From VRUE01 sp963774405 (GTDB lineage Bacteria; Actinomycetota; Thermoleophilia; Solirubrobacterales; 70-9), in the NCBI GenBank assembly GCA_963774405.1, contig CAVZEV010000007.1:222246-286245 (forward strand): DNA of 64,000 nucleotides. The letters are read 5' to 3'. Positions 36,778 to 45,744 of the stretch are shown one piece after another. The position numbers and the translations under genes are program-made. A model generated the notes under the pieces. That model saw nothing but the letters and a program-made list of their open reading frames with translations. It was not told the origin of the DNA and did no database searches. Position 1 is the stretch's first letter. Every line of letters starts with the position of its first letter.

Positions 36778-37605
36778 ATGCCCGTTGCCGTCGTCACCGG
36801 AGCAGGCGGTGGCCTGGGCCGCGCCATCGCCCTCGAGCTGGGCCACCGCGGCTTCCTCGTTCACGTCACCGACATCGATCCTGACGCCGCCGCCCGCACC
36901 GCCGAGGAGATCGGCATCGGGGCGCGCTCGGCCGCGCTCGACGTGCGGGACGAGGCGGCCTGCCGGGCGCTTGCGGCCGATGCCGCAGCGCGCGGAGGGA
37001 CGCTCGACATCTGGGTCAACAACGCCGGCGTGCTCGTCACGGGCCTCTCCTGGGAGCAGGACGAGGCGACGCGGCGGGCGATGCTCGAGATCAATGCGCT
37101 GGGCACGATGAACGGCACCGTCGCCGCCCTGGAGCCGATGATCGCCGCCAGCCGCGGCCACGTGATCAACATCGTCTCGCTGGCCGGAATCGTCGCCGCA
37201 CCGGGCGAGGTCAACTACGCGGCGAGCAAGCACGCGGCGATGGCCTTCACCTTGGGCACCCTCTTCGACCTGCGCCGCGCCGGGATCAAGGGAGTCGAGC
37301 TCTCCGCCGTTTGCCCCGACGGCATCTGGACGCCGATGCTGGAGGACAAGCTCGACGATCCCGACGCCGCCGGCTCCTTCTCCGGCCGGCTGCTGACCCC
37401 GGAGCAGGTCGCGCGAGAGGTCGGCAAGCTGATCGAGCACCCCCGCCCGATCCTCGTCCTGCCGCGCTGGCGCGGGCCGATGTTGCGCCTCTTCGACCTC
37501 TCCCCTCGCCTCGCCCTGCGACTGCTGCCGTGGGTGATGCGCGACGCCAGGCGCAAACAGCGCCGCTACAAGAAGCTGATCCAGTCCGGCAAGTGGCCTA
37601 AGTAA
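36778..37605 (+). CDS. Short-chain dehydrogenase/reductase
   Basis: A 275-residue classical SDR: VAVVTGAGGGLGRAIALELG (NAD(P) site), DIWVNNAGVLVTGLSWEQDE, INIVSLAGIVAAPGEVNYAA (catalytic Ser) and Y-x3-K in NYAASKHAA. After the core (SAVCPDGIWTPMLEDKL) a C-terminal basic tail follows (RDARRKQRRYKKLIQ). ATG 36778 fits the family best; ATG 36754 is an in-frame alternative. Neither has a strong ribosome binding site. It diverges from rnpB and converges with lexA. Substrate unknown. Confidence 0.83.
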   Translation: MPVAVVTGAGGGLGRAIALELGHRGFLVHVTDIDPDAAARTAEEIGIGARSAALDVRDEAACRALAADAAARGGTLDIWVNNAGVLVTGLSWEQDEATRRAMLEINALGTMNGTVAALEPMIAASRGHVINIVSLAGIVAAPGEVNYAASKHAAMAFTLGTLFDLRRAGIKGVELSAVCPDGIWTPMLEDKLDDPDAAGSFSGRLLTPEQVAREVGKLIEHPRPILVLPRWRGPMLRLFDLSPRLALRLLPWVMRDARRKQRRYKKLIQSGKWPK

Positions 37606-37635
37606 GACGCCGCTCTCTCGCGACGTCAGCCTGAC

Positions 37636-38247
37636 TTAGACCTTGCGGAAGACCCCAACGACCTTGCCGAGGACGGTCGCCTCGGTGGTCCGGATCGGCT
37701 CCATCGTCTCGTTCTCGGGCTGCAGGCGGACGTGGTCGCTTTCGCGGAAAAAGCGCTTGACCGTCGCCTCCTCGCCGATCAGGGCGACGACGATCTCGCC
37801 GTTGACCGCGTCGTCGGCCGGGCGCACGACGACGTAGTCGCCCTCGAAGATGCCGGCGTCGACCATCGATTCGCCGCGCACGTTGAGGATGTAGTCGCCG
37901 TCCTCGCCGCCGATCACGTCGGGCACTTCGATGTATTCCTCGACGTTCTCTTCGGCGACGATCGGCTCACCGGCGGCGACCTGGCCGACCAGCGGCAGGC
38001 CGTTGCCGGGCATGATCGTCTTCTTCGCCTTGTCGAAGAGCAGCTCGATCGCCCGCGGCTTGGAGGGATCGCGCTTGAGCAAGCCGATTTTCTCCAAATT
38101 GGCGAGGTGCGCGTGCACGGTCGAGGACGAGTGCAGCCCCACGGCTTTGCCGATCTCCCGCACGGTCGGGGGATAGCCCGTCTTCGCCGCATAGCGGCGG
38201 ATGAAGTCGAAGATCTCTTTCTGCCGCTTGGTCAGATCCAGCTCCAC
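37636..38247 (-). CDS. lexA: LexA repressor, SOS regulator
   Basis: A 203-residue protein. Residues 1-65 are the winged helix (LTKRQKEIFDFIRRYAAKTG, YPPTVREIGKAVGLHSSSTV). The self-cleavage bond is Ala92-Gly93 in QVAAGEP. The catalytic dyad is Ser127 (RGESMVDAG) and Lys164 (EEATVKRFF). It represses DNA repair genes and cleaves itself when RecA is activated. A perfect actinobacterial SOS box lies about 41 bases upstream of the start, so it is autoregulated. Confidence 0.96.
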   Translation of the reverse strand: MELDLTKRQKEIFDFIRRYAAKTGYPPTVREIGKAVGLHSSSTVHAHLANLEKIGLLKRDPSKPRAIELLFDKAKKTIMPGNGLPLVGQVAAGEPIVAEENVEEYIEVPDVIGGEDGDYILNVRGESMVDAGIFEGDYVVVRPADDAVNGEIVVALIGEEATVKRFFRESDHVRLQPENETMEPIRTTEATVLGKVVGVFRKV

Positions 38248-38287
38248 GCCTAATTCCCCTCCTCAACTCGCCGGGTATCAAATCGCT

Positions 38288-38301
38288 CGAACACTTGTTC
38301 G
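38288..38301 (-). promoter_or_regulatory. SOS box (LexA operator) of lexA
   Basis: CGAAC-ACTT-GTTCG is a perfect match to the Gram-positive/actinobacterial LexA box CGAAC-N4-GTTCG. It lies 41-54 bases before the lexA start. Confidence 0.93.
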
Positions 38302-38378
38302 CAACTGTACCGCCCCGCCCGGATGCCCGCAACCAAAAGCCCCGGAATCGCCAAACATCTAGAATCGTCGCCCCTCGA

Positions 38379-38464
38379 GCGGCTGTGGCGGAACTGGTAG
38401 ACGCGCAAGGTTGAGGGCCTTGTGTCCCTAACGGGACGTGATGGTTCGACTCCATTCAGCCGCA
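38379..38464 (+). tRNA. tRNA-Leu (GAG)
   Basis: Acceptor GCGGCTG pairs with CAGCCGC; the D arm contains GGCGGAACTGGTAGACGC. The anticodon loop TTGAGGG gives GAG. The long variable arm TGTCCCTAACGGGACGT is typical of Leu, and the T arm holds GGTTCGACTCC. CCA is not encoded. A terminator follows six bases later. Confidence 0.95.
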
Positions 38465-38469
38465 CTCGG

Positions 38470-38493
38470 AAGCCCCGCCCAGGCGGGGCTTTT
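38470..38493 (+). terminator. Terminator after tRNA-Leu
   Basis: AAGCCCCGCC and GGCGGGGCTT form a tight stem with a two-base core loop, followed by TTTT. Confidence 0.85.
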
Positions 38494-38525
38494 GCGTTTG
38501 GGAGTCCCGAAGACGTGAGAGCGTG

Positions 38526-38693
38526 CTAGCCGGCCGCGTTCTCGCGCAGGTGTCGCAGGGCGCGATCAGCGGCCCCTGAAGATTGTCTTGCAGCCTCTTG
38601 AAGCCGATCGGTACGTCTATTGGCGCGCTCTACTGCGGACTCATTTCGCTTAAGCGTCCGTTCAATTCTTTTGCTTCTCTGATCTGCAGTCAT
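38526..38693 (-). CDS. Small charged coiled-coil-like protein, 55 residues
   Basis: From ATG 38693 the minus strand encodes MTADQRSKRIERTLKRNESA and continues to a TAG at 38526-38528. The whole peptide is predicted helical and highly charged, with A/L residues spaced in heptad fashion (ERANRRTDRLQEAARQ). AAGAGAGAGCT directly before the ATG is a fair ribosome binding site. It lies 68 bases downstream of the two-TM/coiled-coil gene at 38762 on the same strand. Both have lower GC than the flanks, so they are probably a co-acquired pair. No family is recognised. Confidence 0.5.
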   Translation of the reverse strand: MTADQRSKRIERTLKRNESAVERANRRTDRLQEAARQSSGAADRALRHLRENAAG

Positions 38694-38761
38694 AGCTCTC
38701 TCTTACTGGCAATCAGAATGATAGCTCGGGAACTACCGCTACTTGCTTGTTTGGTTCATTG

Positions 38762-39253
38762 CTAGCCATCATCGATATCCAGATGCAATTTCTCTATGTC
38801 TTGCTCTAGTTCCTCGATTAGATCATCGGACGCTTTTAGCCGCGCTGTTAGTTCCTCAACTTCTTCTTTGCCTGCTTCAGCAGCTTTTTTCCAGTTCGTA
38901 ATCTCGGTTTCGATATCCGCAATGTCTTTCTCGCCTATCTCAAACGGTCCCGCCCGTTTAAGCCATTCCCCCCTTGCCATGCGAATTCCCGTTGAAATCA
39001 CGATGAAGACGCCCCCCATCGCAAGCACTACGGCGGCCGAAACAAGCAGCAGGCGAGCCGCCAAAACAACGCCCTTGTTGTGGAAGATGCTGTCGATGAA
39101 GTTGGCGCTCTTGTCCGGCGGCAGGTCAGTTGGGACCAATCCGCAGACAAGGAAGAACACGGCCGCGGCGATCAACGCGACGAAGATGATCGCCACGACC
39201 TTGCCTCCGGCTGAGGGATCCTCCGCGCCTTGTCTATTTTGCTCCGCCCCCAC
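38762..39253 (-). CDS. Two-TM membrane protein with C-terminal coiled coil
   Basis: A 163-residue protein of unknown function. TM1 is VVAIIFVALIAAAVFFLVCG and TM2 is LLVSAAVVLAMGGVFIVIST; between them is a short external loop with DLPPDKSANF. After TM2, residues about 105-160 form a long coiled coil (DIADIETEITNWKKAAEAGK, then EEVEELTARLK). The C-terminal part is strongly acidic (EELEQDIEKLHLDIDDG). It is likely an inner-membrane protein with a cytoplasmic helical arm. The DNA is less GC-rich than its surroundings, suggesting transfer. The 55-residue basic helix gene downstream could be its partner. Confidence 0.65.
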   Translation of the reverse strand: MGAEQNRQGAEDPSAGGKVVAIIFVALIAAAVFFLVCGLVPTDLPPDKSANFIDSIFHNKGVVLAARLLLVSAAVVLAMGGVFIVISTGIRMARGEWLKRAGPFEIGEKDIADIETEITNWKKAAEAGKEEVEELTARLKASDDLIEELEQDIEKLHLDIDDG

Positions 39254-39340
39254 GGCAGCGTGACCCTAGCCAGAGCAGCGGCGGGCCCACGGAGACGCCT
39301 GCCGCCAGCGGCTCCGGCCAATTGGCCCAGGCCACTGGCA

Positions 39341-39372
39341 AGCGACCCCGGCCGACGGGCCGGGGCCGCTTG
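39341..39372 (-). terminator. Hairpin upstream of the MMPL gene end region, terminator-like
   Basis: AAGCG-a-CCCCGGCC (39341-39354) pairs with GGCCGGGG-c-CGCTT (39357-39372) with single internal mismatches. On the minus strand it lies 12 bases before the end of the upstream-located gap and precedes, by coordinates, the 39384 stop of the MMPL gene, i.e. 12 bases downstream of that stop. No T run follows. Confidence 0.55.
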
Positions 39373-39383
39373 ATCGCTTCTCT

Positions 39384-41564
39384 CTAGCCCTGCGCCGGGG
39401 CGGGCTCGGGCTCGCGCGCTTCCGGTAGCCAGCCCAAGCTCTGCGGCAGGTACCAGTTGCGCTCGCCGAGGAGCTTCATCGCCGCGGGCAGGAGGACGCC
39501 GCGGACGAGGGTGGCGTCGAGGAGGACGGCGACCGCGAGGCCGACGCCCATCTCCTTCATGTCGATGATGCTGAGGGTGGCGAAGATGGAGAAGACCGCC
39601 ACCATCACCACCGCGGCGCTGGTCACCGTCCCCGCCGTGGCGGAGATGCCCTGGCGGACTGCCTCGTCGGTGCCGAGGCCCCGGTCGACGCCCTCGCGGA
39701 CACGGCTGAGGATCAGCACGTGGTAGTCCATCGAGAGGCCGAAGAGGATCACGAACAGGAACAGCGGCAGCCAGGAGCCGATGCCCCCGTTGGAGTGGAA
39801 GCCGAGCAGCGACTCCCCCAGTCCCTTCTGGAAGACGAGGACCAGGACGCCGTAGGCGGCTCCAACGGAGAGCAGGTTGAGCACGATCGCCTTGATCGGG
39901 ACGACGATCGAGCGGAACGTGACCAGCAGCAGCAGGAAGGCGAAGCCGAGGACGAAGCCAAAGACCAGGGGCAGGCTCTTGGCAAGCTGGTCGTTGAAGT
40001 CCTGCGACTGCGCCGCCTGGCCGGTGACGTCGACCTTGGCAGCACCGACGCCGGCGAACGCCGCCGGCACCAGCTCGTTCCTCACCTGCTGCATCGCCCG
40101 GGTCGCGGTGGCATCGCTGCCGCTGCCGACCGTGGGAATGTCGATCGCGGCGACCTTGCCGTCGGCGCTCTTTTCGATGCTGAGCGGACCGGCGACGGAC
40201 TTGCTGGCCGCCGCCTCGTGGCGCAGCCGCTCGATCGCACCGGCAACCGGGCCGGAGCCGACGTCATCGGCTTGGACGACCACGGTCGCGCTCGCCGCTT
40301 CGCCGGGGAAGGCGGCGGTGAGGCGGTCATAGGTCTTCACCACGGGGATGCTGCGGGGCAGGTCGTCGGCGCCGCTAACGAGGGTGTGCATCGTGAAGGC
40401 GGGCACCGCCAGCGCGATCAGCACCCCGGCCGAGGCAACCAGCGAGAGCACCGGCCGGCGCATCACTCGCTCGACGATCGAGCCCCAGACCGAGCCGGCG
40501 TCCCGCTTCCGCAGCCGACCCAGGAACGGGATCCGGCCGCGCTCAACCCTGTCGCCGAGCTTGGAGAGCACCGCGGGCAGCACCGTCAGCGAGGCGAACA
40601 TCGCCACCGCGACGACGGTCATCGTCCCCACCGCGAAGGAGGTGAAGGTCGGGTCGCCGCTGAGCAGCATCCCCGCCATCGCCGTGATCACGGTCAGGCC
40701 GGAGACCAGGACCGCGCGGCCCGAGGTCGCCGCCGCGGCCTGCAGCGCGGCCGAGGCGCTGCGCCCGGCGCGGCGCTCCTCACGCTCGCGGCGCAGGTAG
40801 AACAGCGAGTAGTCGACGCCGACCGCGAGGCCGACCAGGACGACCACCGAGGAGACGTTGGGGTCCATCGGCACCAGCTGGCTGGGCAGCGCCAGCAGGC
40901 CCATCGTCGCGATCACCGCGGAGGCGGCGATCAGCAGCGGCACCAGGGCCGCGACCAGGGCGCCGAAGGCGAGCAGCAGGATCAGCAGGGTGACCGGCAG
41001 CGAGGTCTTCTCGGCCTTGCTCAGGTCTTCTTCGAAGGCGGATTCGACCGCCTTGTTGGCACTGGCGTCGCCGAACTGTTCGACCCTCAGGTCCGGGTGG
41101 GCCTTCTGCACCGCGGCGGTTGCCGCGAGGCTGGCGTCGACCCGTTCCTGGGCCTGTTCGTCGTCGCCGGGGACGATGAATTCGACCAGGGCCGAGTGGC
41201 CGTCCGCGGAGACCTGGCCGCCGCCGTTGGTCGGCGAGCTGACCTGGCGCGCCGAGGGAAGCGCCTCGAGCTTGCGCGTCGCTTCGCCGACCGCCGCCCT
41301 GAACGGCGGGTCGCTCGCGCTGAGGCGATCGCTCTGGACAAGCACCACCTCGCTGCTCGGCGCCAGCTTGGCCTTTTCGATCGCCACCTCGGCCCGTCCC
41401 GCCTCGCCGGAGACGGCTTCGGCGTCGGTCAGCTGCCTGGTGCCGACGGCGCCGCCGACGACGAGCGCCACGACCACAAACGCCAGCCATCCAAAGATGG
41501 CCAGCTTGCGGTGGGTCGCGCTCCAGCGGGAGGCGCGGGCTGCGATGTTCTTCTTCGAGTGCAT
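39384..41564 (-). CDS. MMPL-family RND transporter
   Basis: A 726-residue MMPL/YdfJ-type protein. TM1 is LAIFGWLAFVVVALVVGGAV, the first TM cluster contains VVLVGLAVGVDYSLFYLRRE, and the second contains FVILFGLSMDYHVLILSRVR. The D-Y motifs are at the usual proton-relay sites. The start at ATG 41564 is preferred because GAGAGGAA lies just upstream and MHSKKNIAARAS gives a normal basic N-terminus; a longer frame to 41609 exists. It is divergent from a receiver/kinase/regulator set, which may control it. Substrate unknown. Confidence 0.85.
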   Translation of the reverse strand: MHSKKNIAARASRWSATHRKLAIFGWLAFVVVALVVGGAVGTRQLTDAEAVSGEAGRAEVAIEKAKLAPSSEVVLVQSDRLSASDPPFRAAVGEATRKLEALPSARQVSSPTNGGGQVSADGHSALVEFIVPGDDEQAQERVDASLAATAAVQKAHPDLRVEQFGDASANKAVESAFEEDLSKAEKTSLPVTLLILLLAFGALVAALVPLLIAASAVIATMGLLALPSQLVPMDPNVSSVVVLVGLAVGVDYSLFYLRREREERRAGRSASAALQAAAATSGRAVLVSGLTVITAMAGMLLSGDPTFTSFAVGTMTVVAVAMFASLTVLPAVLSKLGDRVERGRIPFLGRLRKRDAGSVWGSIVERVMRRPVLSLVASAGVLIALAVPAFTMHTLVSGADDLPRSIPVVKTYDRLTAAFPGEAASATVVVQADDVGSGPVAGAIERLRHEAAASKSVAGPLSIEKSADGKVAAIDIPTVGSGSDATATRAMQQVRNELVPAAFAGVGAAKVDVTGQAAQSQDFNDQLAKSLPLVFGFVLGFAFLLLLVTFRSIVVPIKAIVLNLLSVGAAYGVLVLVFQKGLGESLLGFHSNGGIGSWLPLFLFVILFGLSMDYHVLILSRVREGVDRGLGTDEAVRQGISATAGTVTSAAVVMVAVFSIFATLSIIDMKEMGVGLAVAVLLDATLVRGVLLPAAMKLLGERNWYLPQSLGWLPEAREPEPAPAQG

Positions 41565-41722
41565 TGGGTTCCTCTCGGTCGGTTGGATGAGACCGGCCCA
41601 GACTCCCAACGCACGGACACGCTTCCAATGCGGCTGGCAGGCGTCTCGCGGTGCGGTTTTCGCACCGCGATGGTGTGGATAGCCGTACCCACGCGGCTCG
41701 CCCGGTCGAGGACAATTGCCCC

Positions 41723-42076
41723 GTGTCCACGTCCGTCCTGATAGTCGACGACCACCCCAGCTTCCGCGCCGGGGCGCGGCGGATGCTCGAGGCCGGCGGC
41801 TACTCGGTGATCGGCGAGGCGGCCGACGGCGAGGCGGCGCTGACTGCCGTGCGCGAGCTCGACCCCGACCTCGTCCTACTCGACGTGCAGCTGCCCGGCA
41901 TCGACGGCTTCGAGGTCGCGGCGCGACTGCAGGACAGCGGCCGCGCCCCGACCATCGTCCTCACCTCGAGCCGCGACCGCGCCGACTTCGGCGATGCCCT
42001 CGCCGAGAGCCCCGCCCGCGGCTTCATCGCCAAGGGCGAGCTGAGCGGCGCGTCCCTGGCGGAGCTGACCGGATGA
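41723..42076 (+). CDS. Single-domain response regulator (receiver only)
   Basis: A 117-residue CheY-like receiver: SVLIVDDHPSFRAGARRMLE with the acidic pair, DLVLLDVQLPGIDGFEVAAR with the phospho-acceptor Asp, APTIVLTSSRDRADFGDALA (Ser/Thr switch) and RGFIAKGELSGASL (Lys). No output domain follows. The GTG at 41723 is used because the first beta strand starts right after it. Its stop overlaps the ATG of the histidine kinase (ATGA), so they are coupled. It may act as a phosphate sink or protein-level switch. Confidence 0.85.
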   Translation: MSTSVLIVDDHPSFRAGARRMLEAGGYSVIGEAADGEAALTAVRELDPDLVLLDVQLPGIDGFEVAARLQDSGRAPTIVLTSSRDRADFGDALAESPARGFIAKGELSGASLAELTG

Positions 42077-43549
42077 CGAGCCTGCGCCGGGCGCTGCTCG
42101 CCCTCGCCGCGCTTGCCCTGCTCGCCGGCCTCGGCGCCGCGGCGCTGATCCTGACCAGCGGCCATGAGAGCTCACGCGGCCTCGCCGCGGCGCTGATCCT
42201 CTCCGCCGCCTGGGGCTTCGCCGGCACCGGCCTCTACGCCTGGGACCGCCGCCCCGACAGCAACATCGGCCCGCTGATGACGGCGGTCGGCTTCTCCTGG
42301 TTCTTCGTCGCCATGACCTTCTCCGACAACGCCGTGATCTACGTGATCGGGCTGCTCGGCAACACCCTCCCCTACGCCGTCCTGATCCACCTGCTGCTCT
42401 GCTTCCCCGGCGGCAAGCTGGAGGGGCGGCTGAGCAAGACCGTCGTCGCCCTCACCTACTTCGACACGATCGTCCTCCAGGCCGCCCTTCTCATCTTCAC
42501 GGTGCCGGCCAACGAAGGCTGCGAGGGCTGCCCCGAAAACCCGCTGCTGATCGCCGGCCACGACGGCATCCGCAGCGCGCTCAACGGGGTTCAGGTCGTT
42601 CTGGCCATCGCCCTGATCGCGATCACCGTGGCGGTCGTCTTCAACCGCTGGCGGCGCAGCGACGCCAACCGCCGCAAGGCGTTCGCCCCGGTCGTCTTCA
42701 CCGGCGGCGTCGCCTTTCTCATCCTGCTCGCCGGGCTTGCGATCCAGCCGGGCGTCTCCCATGCGGTCGAACGGATCGTCTACATCGCCGGGGTCGCGGC
42801 CTTCACCTGTCTGCCCTTCGCCTTCCTCTTCGGCCTGCTGCGCTCGCGGATCGGCCGGGCCGAGGAAATCAGCTCGGCGCTGAGCGTCGAGAACGAGCAG
42901 CTCAACGCCGAGCTGCAGGCCAAGGTCGAGGAGCTGCGCGCCTCCCGCGCCCGCATCGTCGAGGCCGGCTACGCCGAGCGCCGCCGGGTCGAGCGCAACC
43001 TCCACGACGGCGCCCAGCAGCGGCTGATGGCGTTGACGATGAACCTGCGCCTCGCCCGCGACAAGCTCGGCGAGGACCCGGCGGCAACGGGCGCGCTGCT
43101 CGACGAGGCGATGGACGAGCTGGCGGCGGCGACCGCGGAGCTGCGCGAGCTCGCCCGCGGCATCCACCCCGTGCTGCTCAGCGAACGCGGCCTGCGCGCT
43201 GCCCTCGGCGGCCTCGCCGAACGCTCGCCGGTGCCGGTCGAGCTGCTCGCCACCCCGGCCGAGCGACTGCCCGCGCCGATCGAGATGGCCGCCTACTTCG
43301 TCGTCGCCGAGGCGCTGACCAACGTCGCCCGCTACGCCGAGGCCGGGGTGGCGACGGTGCGGGTCGAGCGCCGCGACGGCGCGGTCGAGGTCGAGATCCG
43401 CGACGACGGGATCGGCGGCGCCGAGATCGACGGCGGCACCGGGCTGCGCGGGCTCGAAGACCGGGTCGCGGCGCTGGAAGGGCAGCTTCCGGGTGCGCAG
43501 CCGCGCCGGCGAGGGCACGACCGTGGAGGCGAGCATCCCGTGCGAGTAG
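42073..43549 (+). CDS. NarL-type sensor histidine kinase (frameshift near the end)
   Basis: Residues 1-260 contain about eight TM segments (ALLALAALALLAGLGAAALI, LPYAVLIHLLLCFPGGKLEG) and no large external domain. A coiled coil (LSVENEQLNAELQAKVEELR) leads into HisKA_3 with the phospho-His in RRRVERNLHDGAQQRLMAL, then HATPase with AEALTNVARYAEAG, RDDGIGGAEIDGGTGLRGLE. An extra G in 43480-43482 (gaagGgcagc) shifts the frame; without it the protein ends SFRVRSRAGEGTTVEASIPC-E at TAG 43547. As written, the frame instead runs into the next regulator. Confidence 0.83.
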
Positions 43550-44196
43550 TCGTCGCCGACGACTCGACCCTGCTGCGCGAGGGCGTCGTGCGGCTGCTCG
43601 AGGAGGCCGGGATCGAGGTCGCGGGCCAGGCCGGCGACGCCGAGGAGCTGATGCGCAAGGTCCGCGCCCACAAGCCCGACGTGGCGATCGTCGACGTGCG
43701 GATGCCGCCGACCCACACCGACGAGGGCCTGCGGGCGGCGCGCGAGATCCGCGCCGAGCTGCCCGCCGTCGCGGTCCTCGTCCTCTCCCAGTACGTCGAG
43801 GTCGCCTACGCGCGCGAGCTGCTCGCCGACAGCGCCGAAGGCCTCGGCTACCTGCTCAAGGACCGGGTCGCGGACGTCGCGACGCTGACCGACGCGGTAC
43901 GCCGGGTCGGCGGCGGCGGCTCGGTGCTCGACCCCGAGGTCGTCTCCCAGATGCTCGGCCGCCAACGCCGCGACGACCCCCTCGCCGAGCTCACCCCGCG
44001 CGAGCGCGAGGTCCTGGCGCTGATGGCCGAGGGCCGCTCCAACGCCGCGATCGCCGCCGAGCTGGTGGTCACCGACCGCGCCGTGGAGAAGCACGTCACC
44101 GGGATCTTCGCCAAGCTCGAGCTGACCAACAGCAGCGAGGATCACCGGCGGGTGCTGGCGGTGCTGCGCTTCCTCAGCGGACCGGGCGAGGACTGA
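43540..44196 (+). CDS. NarL/LuxR-family response regulator
   Basis: A 218-residue regulator beginning at GTG 43540: VRVVVADDSTLLREGVVRLL, phospho-acceptor in DVAIVDVRMPPTHTDEG, then a C-terminal LuxR HTH (LTPREREVLALMAEGRSNAA, VVTDRAVEKHVTGIFAKLEL). Its start overlaps the corrected end of the kinase gene by 10 bases in a different frame. In the sequence as given, the kinase frame reads straight into it without a stop, giving one fused reading frame. I treat that as a product of the one-base insertion. Confidence 0.87.
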   Translation: MRVVVADDSTLLREGVVRLLEEAGIEVAGQAGDAEELMRKVRAHKPDVAIVDVRMPPTHTDEGLRAAREIRAELPAVAVLVLSQYVEVAYARELLADSAEGLGYLLKDRVADVATLTDAVRRVGGGGSVLDPEVVSQMLGRQRRDDPLAELTPREREVLALMAEGRSNAAIAAELVVTDRAVEKHVTGIFAKLELTNSSEDHRRVLAVLRFLSGPGED

Positions 44197-44210
44197 GGCC
44201 TGCCGCGACG

Positions 44211-44681
44211 CTAGGCGCGCGGGTGGAAGATCAGGACCGAGCGCTTGCTGTGCTGGGCGACGGCGGCGGCGACGCTGCCGAGCAGGACGTGGGAGATGCC
44301 CGAGCGGCCGCGGGAGCCGATCACGATCAGGCCCGCGTCCTGCTGGTCGGCGGCCTCGACGATCTGGCTCCAGGCGGGAGCGCCGATGACCACCAGCGTC
44401 TCGGCCTCGAAGCCGGCCTCCCGGGCCAGGCCCGCGCCCTCCTCGGCGACCTTCTGCGCGCCTTCACGGGCGGCGTCGAAAAGGCCCTCCACGGTCTCGG
44501 GCTCCACCGGGACACCGGCGGCACCGAAGAAGGGAATCCCGCTCAGCGGCTCGGAGACGGTGAGGACGATCGCGCGACGGCCAGCCGCGAGCTGATTCCC
44601 GGCTTCGGCGATCGCCGCCTTGGCGAAATCGGAGCCGTCGTAGGCGATCAGGACAGGTGAGGCGTTCTCGTTGCCGGCCAC
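44211..44681 (-). CDS. Universal stress protein (UspA family)
   Basis: A 156-residue single-domain Usp. From GTG 44681 it reads VAGNENASPVLIAYDGSDFA, with the ATP-binding signature GLIVIGSRGRSGISHVLLGS (G-x2-G-x9-G-S) near the end, so it is of the ATP-binding type. A longer frame upstream is a shadow of the divergent PiT gene region. It lies 14 bases from the convergent end of the LuxR regulator and is divergent from the phosphate transporter. Confidence 0.87.
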   Translation of the reverse strand: MAGNENASPVLIAYDGSDFAKAAIAEAGNQLAAGRRAIVLTVSEPLSGIPFFGAAGVPVEPETVEGLFDAAREGAQKVAEEGAGLAREAGFEAETLVVIGAPAWSQIVEAADQQDAGLIVIGSRGRSGISHVLLGSVAAAVAQHSKRSVLIFHPRA

Positions 44682-44742
44682 GAGGCGAGACCCTACTCCG
44701 ATCGATTGGTCGGGCCGCCTCTTCGGGAGCGATGATCCTGCT

Positions 44743-45744
44743 GTGGAACTCGGGCTCGCCATCGCCTTCTCGATCGCCTTCGCGCTGACCAACGGCTTCC
44801 ACGACGCCGCCAACGCGATCGCCACGCTGGTCGCCACCCGCGGGGCGCGGCCGGGGCAGGCGATCGTCCTTGCCGCCACCTTCAACATGCTGGGCGCGGT
44901 TGTCGTCGGCACCGCTGTCGCCGACACGATCGCCGGGATCGTGCAGGTGCCCGCGGCGGAGGCGGTCGAGGTGATCGGGGCCGGGGTGCTGGCGGCGACG
45001 ACCTGGAACCTGCTGACCTGGTGGCGCGGCCTGCCGTCGAGCTCCGCTCACTCCCTCGTCGGCGGACTGGTCGGCTCGGCCCTGGCCGAGGCCGGCGCCG
45101 GCGCCGTGCAGTGGGGCGGCCTCGACGGCATCAAGCCGGTCGGCGTATTCGGGGTGATGATCGCGCTCGCCGTCTCACCGGTTCTCGGCTTCGGCTTCGG
45201 GCTCGGAGTCTCCCGCCTCGACGGGCGCCTGCTGCGGCGCGCGACCAAGCGGGTCAGGGGACCGATTCGCGGCGCCGAGTGGGCGATGTCGGCGGCGCTC
45301 TCCTTTGGCCACGGCGCCAACGACGGCCAGAAGGCGATGGGGGTGATCGCGGCGCTGCTGCTGGCCAGCGGCCACCTCGAGACGCTTTCCGTGCCGCTCT
45401 GGGTCAAGTTCGCCTGCGGCGCCGCCCTTACCCTCGGCACCGCGATGGGCGGCTGGCGGATCATCCGCACGATCGGCCGCCGCATCTTCCGCCTCGCCCC
45501 GGTCGACGGCTTCGCCAGCCAGAGCGCCTCGACCGCGGTGGTCCTCCCCGCCTCCTACCTCGGCGCGCCGGTCTCGACCACGCAGGTCGTCGCCTCCTCG
45601 GTGGTCGGCGTCGGCGGCGGCCGGCGGCGCTGGCACCACGTGCGCTGGACCGTGGTCCGCTCGATCGCCTTCGCTTGGCTGCTGACACTGCCCGCGGCGG
45701 CGGCCCTGGGAGCGATAATGCTGGTCATCTGGAGAGCGATTTGA
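44743..45744 (+). CDS. PiT-family inorganic phosphate transporter
   Basis: A 333-residue membrane protein with two inverted halves. The PiT signatures are ALTNGFHDAANAIATLVATR in the first half and ALSFGHGANDGQKAMGVIAA in the second. About ten TM segments are visible. It starts with GTG 44743 (VELGLAIAFSIAFALTNGFH). It imports phosphate with H+ or Na+. Its TGA overlaps the TTG of the PhoU-like gene, the usual partner of PiT in bacteria. Confidence 0.9.
   Translation: MELGLAIAFSIAFALTNGFHDAANAIATLVATRGARPGQAIVLAATFNMLGAVVVGTAVADTIAGIVQVPAAEAVEVIGAGVLAATTWNLLTWWRGLPSSSAHSLVGGLVGSALAEAGAGAVQWGGLDGIKPVGVFGVMIALAVSPVLGFGFGLGVSRLDGRLLRRATKRVRGPIRGAEWAMSAALSFGHGANDGQKAMGVIAALLLASGHLETLSVPLWVKFACGAALTLGTAMGGWRIIRTIGRRIFRLAPVDGFASQSASTAVVLPASYLGAPVSTTQVVASSVVGVGGGRRRWHHVRWTVVRSIAFAWLLTLPAAAALGAIMLVIWRAI

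Noticed and set aside
38250..38465. A minus-strand frame across the tRNA-Leu gene
   Set aside because: It is the antisense of the tRNA plus the lexA promoter.
38583..38765. A 60-codon plus-strand frame in the AT-richer pocket
   Set aside because: No ribosome binding site, runs into the end of the minus-strand gene, and the minus-strand 55-codon frame is better supported.
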